This document shows positions 7,807 to 8,171 of a DNA stretch of 8,171 nucleotides, one piece after another. The position numbers were made by a program, and so were the translations under genes. The notes beneath the pieces were generated by a model. It searched no databases, was not told the DNA's origin, and saw only the letters and a program-made list of their open reading frames with translations. The DNA lies in contig CAZUCA010000092.1 in assembly GCA_964619125.1 (NCBI GenBank), forward strand, positions 1-8,171, given 5' to 3'. Position 1 is the stretch's first letter; the number at the start of each line of letters is the position of its first letter. The DNA is from Owenweeksia sp964619125 (GTDB lineage: Bacteria > Bacteroidota > Bacteroidia > Flavobacteriales > Schleiferiaceae).

Positions 7807-8171
7807 CTATCGGCTTAGTTGGGCCTGGGTGGCAATGGTGTAGTTGGGGTAGCCGGGTTCGTTCACACTTTCTGTATGGGTAAAGTGGAACTTGGTAGCG
7901 GTAAGTTCATCAATCTGGAAGGGCATCGCGTTGATTTTAATCACGTTACCATTGAGTTCCCATTCAGAAGTATCGGTCGGTTCACCCGGCATTTTGGTCA
8001 GCACCTTGCCATTGGCCAAAAACTCGATCTGGCCGGTTACGTTGGCAAGGCTATCAAAAACTACCACGCCATCCATGGTGGTTTTAATTCGCATACCGTC
8101 GATATCCCAATCACCATCAGTAATCAATTGGGTTTTGGTAGGAGGGGTTTTTACCGGTTCTTTTTCTTTTT
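7807..8171 (-). CDS. Lipocalin-like domain protein, 3' part only
   Basis: The open frame enters from the right edge and ends with TAG at 7807-7809; 120 residues are visible and the true start lies outside the window. The first visible residues, KEKEPVKTPPTKTQ, form a Lys/Pro/Thr-rich linker of the kind that often follows the lipidated Cys in small Bacteroidota lipoproteins. The domain then opens with GDWDIDGMRIKT, continues with GQIEFLANGKVLTK and SEWELNGNVIKI, and closes with FQIDELTATKFHFTH. This order (W near the start, a 'F-x-x-[ND]-G-x' strand, a 'W-x-[LI]-x-[ND]-x-x-x-[LI]-x-I' strand, then 'I-x-x-L-T-x-x-x-[LF]') is the pattern of the short lipocalin-like domains common in Bacteroidota. 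Their ligands are mostly unknown. A terminator follows, so it is a separate unit from tamB. The gene is real with high confidence; the family call is moderate, and lipidation is only inferred. Confidence 0.75.
   Translation of the reverse strand, partial: KEKEPVKTPPTKTQLITDGDWDIDGMRIKTTMDGVVVFDSLANVTGQIEFLANGKVLTKMPGEPTDTSEWELNGNVIKINAMPFQIDELTATKFHFTHTESVNEPGYPNYTIATQAQLSR

Overview
The window most likely comes from a member of the phylum Bacteroidota. The Omp85-family protein has a lipoprotein signal, which is the TamL form of TamA typical of this phylum. It sits beside a long Bacteroidota-style TamB. The two truncated end genes encode a lipoprotein with a motif like that found before TonB C-terminal domains, and a small lipocalin-like protein. 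Base composition looks balanced by eye. I cannot place it below phylum level.

All four genes are on the minus strand, so transcription runs from high to low coordinates. At the right edge (7807-8171) is the 3' part of a lipocalin-like gene, followed by a hairpin terminator (7748-7776). A leader of about 90 bases precedes tamB (2679-7658), which appears to start at TTG. The tamB stop overlaps the start of tamL (401-2689) by 11 bases, so the two are almost certainly co-transcribed and translationally coupled. Then comes a 185-base gap (216-400) with a compact palindromic element at 290-314. At the left edge (1-215) is the start of a lipoprotein gene that runs out of the window.

TamB and TamL should act together as the translocation and assembly module. 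TamB is anchored in the inner membrane and is predicted to form a long hydrophobic-grooved beta structure across the periplasm. TamL is a 16-stranded-type outer-membrane barrel with periplasmic POTRA domains, held additionally by a lipidated N-terminus. By analogy with the studied TAM and AsmA-like proteins, the pair is involved in outer-membrane protein assembly and/or phospholipid transport to the outer membrane. Nothing in the window shows which.

The region is mainly envelope-biogenesis housekeeping. I see no transposon, phage, CRISPR, toxin-antitoxin or defence genes, no tRNA or rRNA, and no clearly undescribed multi-gene system. The points worth following up are the non-ATG start of tamB, the acidic TamB tail whose codons overlap the tamL start, the palindromic element, and the TonB-like motif on a lipoprotein.
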